From assembly GCA_963513935.1 (NCBI GenBank), contig OY740771.1, forward strand, positions 10,259,138 through 10,323,137: DNA of 64,000 nt, written 5' to 3'. Below the pieces are notes generated by a model that had not been told where the DNA came from, ran no database searches, and was given only the letters and a program-made list of their open reading frames with translations. The stretch comes from Aphrophora alni. Taxonomy: Eukaryota > Arthropoda > Insecta > Hemiptera > Aphrophoridae. Position 1 is the first letter of the stretch; each line of letters starts with the position of its first letter. Position numbers and translations under genes: made by a program. Below are positions 41,701 through 56,500 of this stretch, piece after piece.

Positions 41701-44559
41701 TAATTGGTGGTTTTTGAAAAAGCTTGTTTTTTTTTTAAATTTTCTCACATGTAATGGTGTTTTATTGCGGTTATAGACCTAACCATTTTAAACAAGAAAG
41801 GTTGTTTTTTTAATGATGTCCATTCTATAGTCTGTGCAAGGTCCCAAATGGCGTGGTCAGATTTTAAACAAATCTGTTATGTGAACATATTTTATTCATA
41901 TAAGGGGACATTTAAAAAATAAATAGTGTCAGAAAACATTGTACCAACTCATTTCAAACACCCATGGACGATAAAAAAATATATTCATCACTAGACCTAT
42001 ATTTTAAAAAAATGTGTATACCGGTATTATATATTTAAATAGAGCTTATGACTGCTTCATTTCTATCATAAACTCGCTCCTAGGTTAAATATTATTTGAT
42101 TGAAAACATGTTTATTGGCTATGATTAAGGTTCATTTTTGTTTTCTGTCAATTATTCTTAAGTAGTAATTTTATTTTACTTGCGATTTTCAATAATGGTT
42201 TGGGTTATTAATCTTCACATTTCACCAAAATTTGAATAAAATGAGTAGGGTAGAGCCGATTTTGATAAATTACATTTTTCATAACATCACCATACTGGTA
42301 TCTGAATTTTTGGTTGTGGAACTGAAACTTTTGGGGAGATGGGGACTAATACCTTTTTTTTGAGTAGTACTTAGGCGCTACATTAAAACAAAATGTATAA
42401 AAATCATGCTTTTGTCTTACAAGAGGTAGCCCCAAGTTTTAAGTTATCAAACAAATTTAAAAAAGACATAAGATATGGCATAAATATGCCCATATACCAA
42501 ATTTGATTAAAATCGACTGAAACATTTTTAGCTGTAGATCACAGCACATATGACAGACAATGGACATCATTCCAAAAGACCAAACATTGTCCTCCACCAA
42601 TTCCTGCTCGACTACTATAAAGAGTAGGATGTATTATTCAATAATCATAACTTATGTGTATTTGAGAGAAGTGTGTGCGTGAGTGTAAAGTCATTTTGTA
42701 GTAAATTTATAATCAGTATGATCGAAATCTTGGTCATAGAAGTAAAAACAAATGACAAAAACTAAGTTACCATTTTTTATAATTATTTTATACATATTTT
42801 AAAACAAATTTAAGATTTTATGAAAAATCTTTAATAGCTATCCCATGCTATCTTTGGGATGCTGAGTTTAAATTTGAACACTTTCTTTAATATAACTGTA
42901 TTTTTTGTTGTTGTTTAAAGGCAAAAAACATCTCAAATTCATTCAAATTTTAGTGAAATTGAATGTGAAGATTTAATGAGAATCCTGTGTATAAAATCAC
43001 AATAAAAAATATCACAGTTAAAAAAAAAAACCTTTATATAGCCATAAAAGCTAAATTTTAATCAAATTAGGCAAAAAGCCTCCTGAGGTCAGCTATTTTG
43101 GAAGCGTGGAAAATTAAACTGGGACATAGAAACCCCCTCCCCCAGTGTTACCTCATTTAACATTTCGTATAATATATATATATATATATATTAAATATTT
43201 TGTAGGTTTTAGTGTAAATAGAAAATTGAAATTTATTTACAAATTCATTTACAATCCATGGAAATGTCTTTGTATAAAGTTTGTGTTAAAAAAAATAATA
43301 AAAAATGGAAACAACCAAAAAACCCGATTACCATCTTCCACATACTTTTCCTACTTTAGGCATTATTTTTAAAATTAGGCACAGAAAACAATTAATTCAC
43401 TGAAAATGTAAACACAATTTGCACTACATAGACAAATAATGAAAATAAAGATTACAATCACCTGGCAAAAATTTTTGTAAACACTTGCACTAAAACCCCC
43501 CCCCTCATTTAACTTTAGTGTGAATTTACACCCCTATATTTCGTTCGGCTTCACAGTTATAATTGCTTGATACAGTAAATATACTAATATTTATTTTACT
43601 AATTGATACTAATAAATATATTGATACGTCTTTATGATTTGGTATTCTGCATCGTGTGTATCAGTTTTGTTATAATTTCAAAGTTTTCCGTAATAAGGTG
43701 AACATTTTTAATATATGTGCAATAGGTAAGAGATTTCACACGGTTTGTTTTAAATGTTCTTTCATTTAAAAGAAACAGCATGAAATTCGGCCTGGTAGAA
43801 CTCCAGAAATAGGCATTACTAGGTACGTTGCCAAAAACCATTTCAAAAATCCAGTATAAGTGCCCTGGCGACAGTAAGTTACGTCACATGGTCACATTAT
43901 ATAAATACTATTGATCCAAACCTTTCCAGTGAGACCATTTCTTTCTCTGAAGGTGGAATTGGCGTGGATGAGTTTTTCAGTGTACAAAGATATGTTTAGG
44001 CCTAGCATAGACCAATGTGAAACAATTTGGAAGGATTTTAAACTTGATTTTATATACGAGTTAAGTTACCATAGCAACCAATATAACAATGCATACTTAA
44101 AACAAGCTGATTAGCTTCAATACATAATGTAATAGCGACTGTTAATGTGTGTTTAAAAAAAATAAGTTTTTAAAATACAAAATGAAATAAAATTGACATT
44201 TCATATTTTTTGGAAATAATAGCAAAATATTCTTTCATTTAAAATAAACTGCATGAAAATCAGCACAGTTTAAAACAAGAACTCCTAAAATAGGCATTAA
44301 TAGGGGTTTCGCTACAAAACATTTAAAAAACCTCAAAAAAGTACCATTGTGACCTTGGGCTAGGTCACATGTCAGATAATAGATAATATACATACTATTA
44401 ATCCTCAGACTCTTAGCTTTCCAATGAGACCATCCCCTCTCTGTACATTGTGTGGGCCGAAGGAATAGTTTAGTAAACATACCGTATTTGGGATCTGCTG
44501 AATTATATCTAAGATCCAATTTAAGCTGAGGATGTATTATCCAAGTTTAGGACCTTACT

Positions 44560-44597
<38 letters not shown>

Positions 44598-47500
44598 AAG
44601 ACGGCGTCTATGGTTAATTTTCACTTTTTATTGACAATTTCATGAAATGACTTTTTGGTGGCAATTAGTATTTATTTGCTTTTGGAGACGGGTGAGAAGG
44701 AAAATCGGTGCAATTTATGTTACACCATTTATTTAAATTAAGACACAAATAATAATCTACAAACTTATTTTCATCGCAAGTATAATTTTTGTTACAAAAT
44801 TATGAAACAACAATTCAACCTACAAAGCACTTTAGAAACCTCAATTTAAAGATTTCTAAGCTATAGAGTCAAGAAAATATACGTTTTCCATATAAATAGA
44901 AAAATGTATACATCATTCAACAAAATCTCATTTAAAATTCACAGAAAGAAATTGCAATAATGAATACCTAAAGCGTTACCATAGTTATCAATATAACAAA
45001 AACTAACAATTGAGAATAACTAACAATAGAAAATACAAAAATTTTATTAGAATTATGCATCTAGAAAAAATAATGGTTTTTGTGAGATGCTTAACCCTTA
45101 AGTACTATGGAGGTTTAGAGTAACGTAAATACTATAGAGGGGTCTGTTAGACCTCATAAGAAATTTTAAAGTTTGGTAAAAAAAATTTTACTTTTAAAAC
45201 TTGCTCATGGCCAGATTTGTTGCTTGTATATTTAAATATAATGTGGCAATTATTAATCTTAATTTTTTTTAAATTTCGATTTTAAAATTATTTTTTCCTA
45301 AACCTTTACAAAAAGTGCATAGTTTTGGCTTTCATTTTTGTTTAGGGTACCTATAATTTGTAAGGACGTTTATTACCTCTACAAACGTTTGTAAGAGTTT
45401 CAAAAAGTAGAAAAAAATTCTATAAATACTGTATAACACTTATCAACCTTATTTTGAATGCCTAAATTTTGATAAAAAAAAGAGTTAAACACATAGGATT
45501 AAACAAATTACGCAAATACTATGGAGGGTTCTCTCAGACCGCAAAAATATATTTAGTCACAACCTTACAATTGCAAGAAAAACTTTGAGAAATATGTTGA
45601 AAAATATTATATATATTGTATATAAACTAATATATACAAAAACTATTTCAGCGAAGATATAATATATACAAAAAGTTCTTCAGCAAAGCTCATAATACAA
45701 AAATAACGCCAACACTATGGTACGTCACTGAGACCTCTCCGTGCAAAGTTAAAAATCACTTAACTACTATGGACCGTCCGCCAGACCTCAAATCGCTTAT
45801 AACGCATGAACAAGTAAACTAAACGTAACCACTCTTTCACATGTCAATGTCAAGGCCAAGACTGACAGCTACTGGGAAGGGCTGGCTCATGGTTATTAGG
45901 GATTGGAGGGGGGAGGGCGGTAAACTTCAGAAGCGGTCTCACAGACGTTCCATAGTACTTAAGGGATAAGGAAGCAATATTGCTCAAACTTTCTCTCATT
46001 CACACAAACAGACTAATCAATAAGACTTGTAGAAATAATCAAAGAAATTAGGTGATTCACCATATAACAGGGGACAATGTTATCTTTTAAATGTTCTGAA
46101 AATCCCATTAAAAATATACAAGGAAAAAATAGCGCAATTAATTAATATCTAAAGACTTATCGAAGCTATCAATAGATCAATGCTCAATGTTTGTCAAGTT
46201 ATATCTGAAGTTTTGTTACTCGAAACGAATGCACAGAATTAGTAGAAACATGGTGCCAACTAATAATAAAGGATGCGCATAATATTATGAAAGGTTCGGT
46301 TATTGAACAGAAATCTGGTTTTGTAGTGAACAGAACATCTCCCGATAAAGCCAACAGTACAAGTCTTGGAGGTTATTGTACTGTGATAAGTGTATACTAA
46401 TCTTCTCAGATAACTAGGTCAAACACAAGGCTTGTGTGTGAATGTTTTACCAACCTCTCTACAGTTGGCCATCTCAATGATGTGCACCTTGGTTGGGTGC
46501 AAGGACACAGAGGTGTTAAGGGCAATAAGCATGCAGATAAGCTGCCCAGAAAGGGTGCAATCATGGGACCAGAGCATACCTTCTGTGACATTGGCAGATC
46601 AACTGCCTACAGTCCAGAGAGGAACATTGTCGTCAGTGGGAGAACTGTCTGGACAATTAGCCAAAAGACTTGCGACACCCCTCAAGTGCTCGACTCACTG
46701 GCTGATCAGTTTGAGTTGAGGATGTCTTAAGCAAGTAACTGTGTGCTTATTACTGGACATGGCCATTTCATTAACCTACCCATTGGACATAATCCAATGA
46801 AACTGCCAGTCACATTCACCACCAGTCACAAAAATTTCTGTTGTTAGTTTAAGTTGAATATTATGACAAAAATAAGATTAGATAGAAAACTGAGATTTTC
46901 ATTGAATAAGATGTCTGAGTTATTTTTATAAACTTAGTGGATTGCATATAAATGTTTGAAGAATACCCTATCCACTGGAACTATTGTAACATAAGCCAAA
47001 CTAGACAATGTTTTACTTAAAAAACACTTGCCCATATACACATAAATAGTAACTAAACAAATACATGACCACAAGGTATGAGTAGAGGGGAAGAAATCTT
47101 TAAATATGTATGAGTTGAAGTAGTTTACAAACAGTTCTAAAACAAAGGATGGAATATGGGTTGGAATCCGAGAAGGCAGATCTGAGCAGGAACATGTCCT
47201 GCCAATAGGATTGTACACAACGGTGTTTTATACAGAAATTAGATCCATTATAGAATTTGTCCAAGAAAACCACTGATGGATATAAGAAAAAAGATATATA
47301 TATATATATATATACAGTCAGTCAGATGACTTTGACTGCCCTGGATTATAATGAATTCAGGTTAAAGTTGGTCTGGAATTGTTTCAAACAACTGGAGAGA
47401 GGGTTCAACAATGTTATCTTTTGCTGTGTATTATTTTGTGCTCGCTAAGAAAGCACCAGCAGTGAAATTTATACGACGTGAGCTGTTCTGTGGCTATCCA

Positions 47501-50500
47501 AGAAGATAGATTAAAATTGGTCATCTAGTGGTATAAGTATCTTCGGTATAAAAATGAGTAAACTCACATCCCTTTTAAGCAAATTGCACCTAACCTACCA
47601 TTCCTTTATAAGGAAGATGATAGGAAGCGTTACAGAGCACTTTCAACTGAGAAAACTTGCTGGGGAGTCTTTGTACGGTAAACGTCTCTAGCAAGAGAAA
47701 TCTCACAGAACCCTTAATCTTTGAATACAAATACCTCAATCAGGAAAGTACCAAGACCTTTGGATATTAGACAAAGGTACAAGCAATCCCTTAAGACAAC
47801 ATTGTCAGATAGATTCTGAAGTTCATGGAGTTTAAGAGTTTTACTGTGTTTGTCTAGATGCATCAAAACTATCCATTTCCATTTAGGAGTGTAATAAACC
47901 GTTTTGGCCGACTTGCAAAAAGGGATCACACCCAACTAAACAACAATTAAACAAAAATTCAATTACACTGAAGATTAATTAGATTAAAAGCACACATACA
48001 CTGACATAAAACACCAACTTAACCACTCTACATGACATACAAAAAGAACAATCTCTTAATGGGCTAGTAGGATGCACAATCTACACACAACTTATATAAA
48101 TAATCCAAAGATCGTACACAATGAAAAGTTCAATTTTGTATCTAACTCTATTCAAACTTAAATATTGAAACAATGTCATGTCATGGTCTAGCACCGTGCT
48201 TGTACTCTCAATTATTTGTCATTATGTATATCACGTGACACCAGATGAAAACATAACTTGTATTAGTTTAAATAAGTTTTATTCTGATTTTTCTGTGATT
48301 ATGTACAAGTCCTACATCTAAGTAATCTGCAAGTATTCAGCAGTTTAAAGCACAGAAATGAATACAGAAGAATAGCATTGAAGATTAAAACTGATTATTT
48401 GAAATTTAAAGGTGAGTAAAAATTATAATACGATTAGATATTACCAATTAATTTAATCAACACGTGGACTGAAATGTGTAAGAATCTATAATGACACCCC
48501 CCTCCCATAGTTGACATTATCACTAAGCAATTTATAAGTAATTATGCAACTTAGAAATCATAAAAAATTCATTAAAAATAAATTCAATTAATATAGTGAT
48601 ATACTGACTGTTTCAAAATGTGAAGTAAATAGCAACAGTTGTTCTGTCGATTATGGAGTAATACTTTGGGGCAGATTTTTTTTCTTGGTTTACATAAACA
48701 ATTTGAGAAAACTAGATATTTAGGGCAATTTTTTTTGCTGATGATACTGCTTTTTTGATGGAGAAAGTTTGGAAGTCATACAAACAAAAGCATTAAAGGG
48801 TTTAGCAGCAGTGAAAAAGTAGTTTGATCAAAACGTGTGAACTCTTAATGCCTTGAAAACTAAATTTCCGTCTATTTCGTTGAGAGCTAATACTGATATA
48901 GAGTTAAATGCATTAAAACTGCATTCTTGTAGTGAATGCAGCAACTAACTCAGCAACTCATGTTTATGTGAACAGTGTTGTTTATTATTTAAGTATCTTG
49001 GAGTAAAAAAACAGTAAATTAATTTATGTATTCAAGCAACTTAGCGACATTCTTGATTCATTAAAACTGTCTTACTATCTACATTGACAATCATTATTCA
49101 TGTGGGATATAATAACATAGAGGAGGGTGCCTTTAAATCAAGTCTTGAATCTTAAATATAATTAAAAAATTCAATACTTAAAAAGTTGCATTACATTGCG
49201 TAAGGGAATTGTTTTCCTTTCGAGGCACTTTTTGACGAATTTAAGATTCTGAACGTAAGTCAAATTTATATAAAAACTTGTGCAACATATATTTTTCAAA
49301 ATCATCAGGATATTTTTGAAGAAATGGAACACCTATTTTGAATAAAGCAAAGCTCTAAATCATTGAAATAGCAATTAAAAAAATAAGTAAGACTTTCACT
49401 ATTACCACCTCACGTTTTATATATAAAAAATGTTATAAACTATAAACTACCAAAATTTAAAAAAAAACAATACTTGCCACTAATTGATTTCTTGGCATGT
49501 GAAGGAATGGAATCGAGGATGTCATTGTATCTATTTACAGATAGCAATTTTATTTACTTTCATCTGCTAACCTATCTTATCTCCCTCACTAATATTTGTT
49601 TATTTGATCTCAATAATGTCTCTTTTGGCCCAGGATTTGAACAGCAATTAACTAGCAGATCCTATTTAAAAGTAATATTTCTACTTTTTTTTTCTTTTCT
49701 TTTTTTCCCTTTTTTTCTTTTCTTTTTTTTCTTCTTTTTCCCTGAGAGTATGGTAATATTTGTGTATGTCTAAGTGTATAAAGGTATATTTGTTTGAATA
49801 TAATTGTGTGTGTGTGTATCTTCCTCATTGTGTATAGGCTATATATGATACGACTAGTGCCCAGGCACAGGCTTACACCTATGTGGGTACAATTTCCTAT
49901 TATGGAAACATTTGTATTTTTTTTATACGTAATTGTTATTGAAGGAATAAATTTAGTTTAATTTAATTTTGGTATTCTTAATCATCTTCAAATTCACATT
50001 AAAAATAAAGTGATTAATGTTTCACTAAATGAAAGAAAACACAAACACTTTATTATCAACAAGGCATTCTTTCATTGACTAAAAGTAGCATGTTAAGTTG
50101 TTTACAGGTATTCAAATTATCCAACTGAACTAAAACAGGCTAGACCAATCAAAAAGAGAGGTAGCCTCTTTTAGTATAGTTATACAAAGTTTGTTTTTAT
50201 ATAAACAACTGAAATCATGTTTTATTCAAAATAAAATGATTGTTGTGGAAATTTGTGAGTTTTTTAAAAAAAAAATTGTGAAACTAAGACGATGTGTATA
50301 AAAACGTGATTACGAAAAATCACAAGTTACAAAACTCAACACAAAGAATAGCACATCAAATTGATTACATAATATAGCAAAATATATTTAGTCTGAAAAT
50401 AAAAAAATCAATTGGGAAGAGGTAAAGATAACACACTGGAGAAAAAACTAATACAAAGAAAAATTTAAATCACATAAAATTAACGGATAAATAAAACTAA

Positions 50501-53500
50501 TTTGTAAAATTAATGTGCAATGAAGAGGAGGATTCTATTGAACATTCTCCTACAATACAAAAGTGACGATGGTGCGAGGGTCTGTTACAGAGGATTTGAG
50601 GAATTAATAGTGAGTAGTCTCCGTAAAAGTTTTATTAACAATTTCATCACTGAAGACTGGCAAATCACATCTACGACAGACATTGAGGTATCGGCATTTA
50701 AGCTGGAGTCTCTTCACCAAATAAGAAAACAAAACTAACAGACAATCCTATCAGCCAAACCAGCATACAAAAAAGGTGATTATGCTTCCGTTGTTAAAAA
50801 CTGAATTAAAGTTGAATATAAAAATTACTCTACTTTAAATAAGATTCCATTTTTTCTAGTTAAACTTACACAAAACATGATCACAAGGTCACACATTATT
50901 GTTTTGAGAGAGGGAACAAAAGGTTAATCCCCCCCCCCCCATAAACCCGTTAGGTTATTATTATTAAGCTTATTAGTGTAGTTTCTCAGTTTAACTTGGT
51001 GTTTGTTATTCCTAGTGTTGTATAATATATGTAGTCTGCGACTTGTGGTTTATCCTGATAATTTATTTTCACATTGTAGGGCTCGTTTCTTAGATTTCTA
51101 GTTTTAGTTTTCAACAAGGCTCTAGGCAATATTGGGTTCTTCACATATCTCAAGTTCTAGGTTGATTTATTCTAGGAAATGATGTGTATTAGTTTTTTTT
51201 ATATATAGAAATGTCTGAATAAACTATATCAATAATACCAATTATACCTATAACTACATGCACCATGCTGATCTTTCATTTTTCCAATAAGAAAACTTCA
51301 ATTTGTCTAGAATAATATACAAGTATGATGGTGTTCTACCTGATTTCCTTCAGAGTTGTTAGAAGGTTGTTTTATGATGGCCCTTACAGCCTGGTTCCCG
51401 ATTGGCCTTAGTCCTGGTGTAATGACCTGTTTATTCTGAGACGTTTGTAATTTTATAACTTGAGGTTGACCTGCAAATAAAACAAATAAAAATATTATAA
51501 ATTTGTTATCTGACTACACTATTTTATATAGACTTATTATAACTACACTATCTTTCTTACGTACACCAACACACAAAAGTAAACAATACACAAAAACAAC
51601 ATCCAAAGGCAGAACATCATTAAGGGCTAAGCCCCACCAACAATTTCAAAGAAAAGAGAAAATAATATATTAAAGATTATTTTTGCAATAAAAGCAAATT
51701 AAGAGACATTACTTATATTTTTTAGAAGTTTAAACTTGCTTGTCGCTTGAAACAAGATACAAGGGTGTGCTATGTGTCAGAATTGTCACTGGATCTATGG
51801 GATCTTAGCCTGTACTGTTAACTACCCTTCTGATTTTGAGTTAATAGAAAGTTGAAATTATGGAGATAAAGCTATATAATTTATTACCAGATACAATTAA
51901 AAAAAGAAATCTGCATTAGGCCTACAATGTTCAGAAAGAGAGTATAGGCCTTGCTACTTTTGAAAATGTTTTATTCAATAACAGATTATGTATTCCAATT
52001 ATGACATATCAATAGCCGAAAAAAAATGTACAAAGCTGTTTGACATTATTATATATATGTAAAATTTTGTGTGTGAGATTATAAAGTAGGATCAGGCATG
52101 TTCTATTAATTTTTATTCTTTAGTGCATATTGTTTTAAGTGTAAAAATTTTGTTTTTAATGTGAACATTGTGGGCGATCAGCTGCATCAACCAACGATTG
52201 AATATCAACCTCTAGTTGTGTTGTAGCCATCCTCATGATATGAAGTAGAGACGCATCAGAAAGCTTTCTTCTATTTTGGTTTTTTATAAACTTCATGGGT
52301 GAGAATACACTTTCACATAAATAGGTACTTCCAAACATTGATGACATTTTTAGTCCAAAATCTCTCAATTTTGGAAATCTCTCTTTGGGAAGTAATTTGA
52401 AAAATTCATGAGCCCTTTCTTTCCTTGTCATTAGAAACATGTCAGCTAGCATATCACATATTTCAAGTTATAGTTCAGGTGGTTGATTGTCGCTCCAAGA
52501 GGATTATTATAAAGCAGAAGACTACTTTTGAGATCTTCAATTTCGTCGAATCTTGTATTGAACTCATTAATTACTTCTTGGATTTGAGAACTGCAGCTTG
52601 AAAAATCGCTATCTTTGAATTCTTCAGCTAACTGAAGGAAAGTGTATCAAGTTCTTGTTATCTAATGTGTGTTTGAACACTTTTAGCTTACGGCAAAACC
52701 CATTGATGATGCTTAGCAAATCTGATATGGTTTGATTTTTTCCTTGAAGACTTGAGTTCAAAATATTGAGATGATTGGTAAAGTCTGTTAGAAAAGCTAA
52801 TTGAACTAAAAATTCTGGATCTTCAAACTTCTTTTCAAGTTCAGTGGTGTCAGAAGGCACATATTTGTTAAGGAATGTTGGGATGTCTTTTCTTATAGCA
52901 AAGAATCGTTCCATGCACTTTCCTGCACTCAACCACCTTACATGGTTGTATAATAGCAAGTCTCCATACTCAGCCTCTGTTTATTGTAAAAACTTTTTAA
53001 GTTGTCTGTGTAAAAGGGCTCGGTTTCCACCTCTGATCAAATTTATAATTTTAATCACAAGTTTAAAAACTTGATGGATTTTCCACATAAAGCTTTCTGG
53101 TAATAATACAGTGGATTGTCGGACAAGTTACTCCATTCTCCCTAAGCAATCCTACTAGTCCAGACTTTTACCTGTCATTGATGGTTCCCCATCTGTAACA
53201 ATGGCCGAACATCTACCAAACCTCCAATTCTGTCAACTGTTTTCTTTAAAGCCTCATAAATGTCTTTTCCTTTTGTTGTTCCATGAAGAGAACACAAATC
53301 AAATAGTTCCTCCTTACTAGAGAAGTCTTCAAAGGTAGTACGTACAAATATTAAGAACTGACTGACATCTGTTTGATCAGTACTTTCATCCAAACAAAGT
53401 GAAAAATATGAGCTTTTTTTAACCTGGCCAAGCAAAGATGTTTCTACTTGCTCACCCATTTCAACAATCCTTCTTTGTATGGTTTGATGTGAAAGTGCCA

Positions 53501-56500
53501 CGGATTCAAATTTCTCAGCTATTTTGGAATCCTCAAAAGTTTTTGCCATTTATATAGCACATTCTTTAATTAAACTGCCATCAGTAAAAGGTTTCTTTGC
53601 TCTGGCCACCTCAAGAGATACGGCATAAGACGCAAACAAAGCATGAGTTTGAGAATGCAATATTTTACTAAACATACCAGTTTGTTGTTTAAGCTTCTTC
53701 TTCAAATCTGCAACTAAAGCACTCCGACTTTCATCTGTATATGTAGCATCCATGCATTGTTGAGTAATGTCTTCTCACATTATATTCCTTAGGCACACCA
53801 AACACTGCAGTTTTCCATTATTGTTAATTATCAAGTAACCATTTTCCCAACTTTCCTTGTAACTCTTGTTTTGGCTATCAATTTTACTTTTTACTGATTT
53901 CCTACTCATTTTTGAACCAATATTTATTGTTCAACTCGTTGCCAATGTAATTTCTATTAAATTATCAAACAAAATATTCACAGGTCATAAATATTACAAT
54001 AAAAGTTCAAATACTTTTGTAAAAGGATTAATGAGGATAAAATTCTTGACTTAAATGCTCGCTATAACAATAATACTTTTAACAATAATACTAAACAATA
54101 AACAATCCAAAAAGAACAAAGGTTACAAGCGACTACCAATGCCAGTATCAGAAGTCAGACTGTCATGGCGTCGAGTCGGGTGGGAGCTGTCATGATGGTG
54201 GGGAGGGAAAACCGCTAGGCTCACAAGCAACACTACACTGACAATTACTCAAGTCGGCGTTGTCGAGTTGAACTGGTGAAGTTAACAGATTCTGACCACT
54301 TGTTATACCTCAAAATATGAATAAATATTTAATTTTGATACAGCAATAACTAGCATATTTGGAATAATTTATATGTATTAAATTATAAGATCGCTTCCGA
54401 AAGAAATACATTTCTAGTAATTTCTGATATTTTTGTCAAATAGCATTCGCGGGCCGCTAGTTGGACACCCTAGGTCTAGATTCAGTCTGTCCTAATCAAG
54501 CCTGTGTGAAGTAAGGTTTGTAGCACTCTATTTCAGTGTGAATGGTTTTCTGATGAAGTGACATTGTGTAAAGCTGCTAAATATTCAGTGGAAGTTAATT
54601 GATAGTTACTGTTTTGTTAAACGGGTTATTCAATAACCGTTAATATTATTGTAACTGCCACAATAATTCAAGTTGATAGTTTGTTTAAAAGACCATTTTC
54701 TTCCTTAACTATTGAGGGGAAAAAATTAGATTTTTTTTCGCTTGGGGGACAAATTGCCGAAGCTCTGATGGGCCTGTGGCACTTCCACTATGAGCAAAAA
54801 TAATGAGGTTATAAAACTAGGGTCAAATCAGCCTAAATATTTTTAATTTTCACGAATACAATAAGCAAAAATAACCTCTAAATTCTTGCCACAAGTTTAA
54901 AATTCCTGTTGTTCAATTAAACTTGTAGCCCTCCTCTCCAGCGCCAAGAAGCGATGATAATTATCATTTGGTGAAAAAATGAATATGAAGTAAAAGATGG
55001 ATTGCCTAAACTTCGTAAAGACTTAGAATTATTACTGTGGAGACTGAAAATAACATGATAGCCTATAAGAACATTCAGTATAAATTAGGAAACCAAGAAG
55101 GTATACTACTTATTCCACTAACTGCACATTGAGCTTATTTGGTCTGGAGTGAAAATTTGAAAATTTTGTCTGTTATATGAAGAGAAGTCACCACTGATAT
55201 TTTAATGACAAAGTCTTTATCCTTATTTGATACAAGCATAAAAACCCTACTGACACTGGACTAGTGGTGTGTTCTTTAACGGGTAACAGCTAACCGTCAA
55301 TGTTGACCATTGTCAACGCTCAATGCAGTTGACGAAGAAGTGCATTAACTGCTTAGCGCTTGCAGGTAACGCATCAGTGGTTGTTTGTTAGCGGCCCAAT
55401 TCTACTGTAGTCCACTATTTTACTGTTTGTTTTTTACTAAATCTAAAACAGTATAGAAAGATGACTGAATAATATGAAAATAGTGTGGTGTAAATAACTT
55501 TAGTTTTAGCTGATAAAAGCTGTCAACTAACCGTGTAAATATTTAGGTTAGGTATGTGCTTGTGCGAAAGGAAAGTAACTGTATAAATAACTTGTGTTAG
55601 TTAGAAACAGACGACAGTCGATGACTAGAGCCTTCTCACTGAACACGTGCAAACTGAACAAAGAAGCTTTGTCCTCTGTTCGGTCTGGTAGGTTAACGTT
55701 AGCAGTTTTTTCCAACAATTAATCACGCTCAACGTTAACTGGTGTTGACGTTGACCGTTGTTAGCGTTAATGCCCACCATTACACTGGACTAGTTCGGTG
55801 TCAATAGGGTTGTGTTCATGTCAGAACTGAAGATGATGAATTCATCATTGAAATTGTATTGTGCAAATAGTGTTTTTTTTGGAACATTGTGTTTTAAATC
55901 ATTTGGCGATTGAAGTTTCCACAAATGTAGCTCATTATAGTTGTGAATAGTTTTAATTATGATTTCAGTGTAGTTTGTAAGACAGGTAAACAGTGGTAGA
56001 GCTATATGTACTTAGAACTTGCGTTAAAAACAGTTTGACTTTAGATATATTCAAAACTTGTGTACATCGGAAATAAGGTATTTAACAGTGTGAAAAGCTC
56101 AACATGAAGATAGATTTTATACACATTTCAGCTATTGTTATTCATAATAAAATTGGATTTCTGGGCTATAAACGTCATTAATTTTTCAACGTTAATTGCA
56201 GATATTTTAATTATATTTCAATGGTCTTTATTGAGGACTCCAATATGCTCATTGCAAACACTGAAACAAGATTAATATAACCCATTTGTACAAGTGCTTC
56301 CCTCTCTGCCAACATAACAACATTGGCGGTTTATGTTGGGCCAATCAGAACACATCTATGTTGGTTATCAAGAAGCTTGTAGTGCTTAATATCTCTATTT
56401 TTATTATTGGGATTTTTACCAATACCGAATGTTTCTCGCACTTTAATATAACTAGCCTATTTAGTCTGGCAACAAGTTTCGACAGATCGAAATTAACCAT

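Noticed and set aside
43145..43372. Lysine- and tyrosine-rich frame starting in a TA repeat
   Set aside because: Composition is that of AT-rich noise, no homology seen.
46432..46719. Second open frame overlapping the RNase H fragment
   Set aside because: The other frame gives the recognisable WVxGHxGVxGN and AD motifs; this one is its shadow.
47714..47935. 73-codon minus-strand frame
   Set aside because: No recognisable domain and no splice-consistent partner exon; left unannotated.
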